NCBI GenBank assembly: GCA_015485015.1
Contig: WFUK01000262.1
Span: forward strand, 1 to 6,582
Direction: 5' to 3'
DNA from: Paracoccaceae bacterium
Lineage (GTDB): Bacteria > Pseudomonadota > Alphaproteobacteria > Rhodobacterales > Rhodobacteraceae
Length of the DNA stretch: 6,582 nucleotides
Shown: one piece after another, positions 6,438-6,582 of the stretch
How the letters are laid out: each line of letters begins with the position of its first letter
Numbering within the stretch: the first letter of the stretch is position 1
Notes under the pieces: generated by a model
Seen by the model: the letters and a program-made list of their open reading frames with translations, nothing else
Told to the model about the DNA's origin: nothing
Database searches by the model: none
Program-made: the position numbers and the translations under genes

Positions 6438-6582
6438 ATGCAGATATTTGGCATTACCGGCTGGAAAAACAGCGGCAAAACCACCCTGATGGAAGGGCTG
6501 GTGCGCGAATTCTGCCGTCGCGGGTTTTCCGTTTCCACCCTCAAACACGCCCATCATGATGTGGATGTGGACCAGCCCGGCA
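6438..6582 (+). CDS. mobB: Molybdopterin-guanine dinucleotide biosynthesis protein MobB, 5' part only
   Basis: GTP-binding partner of MobA in converting Mo-molybdopterin to the guanine dinucleotide form used by formate dehydrogenase and other DMSO-reductase-family enzymes. Only the first 48 codons are in the window. They begin MQIFGITGWKNSGKTT, with Walker A loop GWKNSGKT at residues 8-15, and continue through LKHAHHDVDVDQPG, the characteristic MobB histidine/aspartate segment. Two in-frame starts compete: ATG 6438 with AAAAGG about 9 nt upstream, chosen because the conserved sequence starts there, and ATG 6420, which overlaps the fdhD stop as ATGA and would add MKRRPP. Either way the gene is translationally close-coupled to fdhD. 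Confidence 0.93.
   Translation, partial: MQIFGITGWKNSGKTTLMEGLVREFCRRGFSVSTLKHAHHDVDVDQPG

Overview
The window looks like chromosomal DNA from an alphaproteobacterium, most likely of the Rhodobacterales. The glnB-glnA order, the glnA C-terminus (ends in YYSC, with a KWEEVY stretch) and the FdhD variant carrying SGCAVGT all fit that group. The assignment rests on remembered family sequences, not on a search.

Layout. (1) 1-740, minus strand: the N-terminal two thirds or less of the NAD(P)HX-repair enzyme Nnr (YjeF epimerase domain), running off the left edge. (2) 741-881: a divergent intergenic region with a plausible sigma-70 promoter for the next gene. (3) 882-3110, plus: a 742-residue exported protein that I do not recognise. 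It is built from a duplicated beta-domain, a WxC beta-domain, a duplicated four-cysteine module and a C-terminal domain. (4) 3292-5065, plus: glnB (PII) and glnA (glutamine synthetase type I), 25 bp apart and followed by two hairpins, the second a strong intrinsic terminator. (5) 5311-5400, plus: tRNA-Ser(CGA). (6) 5560-6582, plus: fdhD followed by the start of mobB, both molybdenum-cofactor genes for formate dehydrogenase and related enzymes, touching or overlapping by the ATGA junction.

How the parts work together. PII senses 2-oxoglutarate, ATP/ADP and, through uridylylation, glutamine; it controls GS adenylylation and NtrBC, so glnB-glnA is the nitrogen-assimilation core. FdhD and MobB act in maturation of Mo-bis-MGD enzymes. 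Nnr is housekeeping metabolite repair. The 742-residue protein has no visible functional link to any of them and sits between nnr and glnB as an apparent accessory gene.

The main surprises are as follows. An in-frame TAG at glnA codon 82 interrupts an otherwise perfect 469-codon gene. An abrupt GC shift inside nnr (about 49% versus 63% by hand count) falls exactly at a perfect 12-bp inverted repeat. Two independent internal duplications occur in the unknown exported protein. Copies of the tRNA-Ser anticodon-arm sequence lie on both sides of the tRNA. I see no CRISPR array, insertion sequence, integrase or recognisable defence system.
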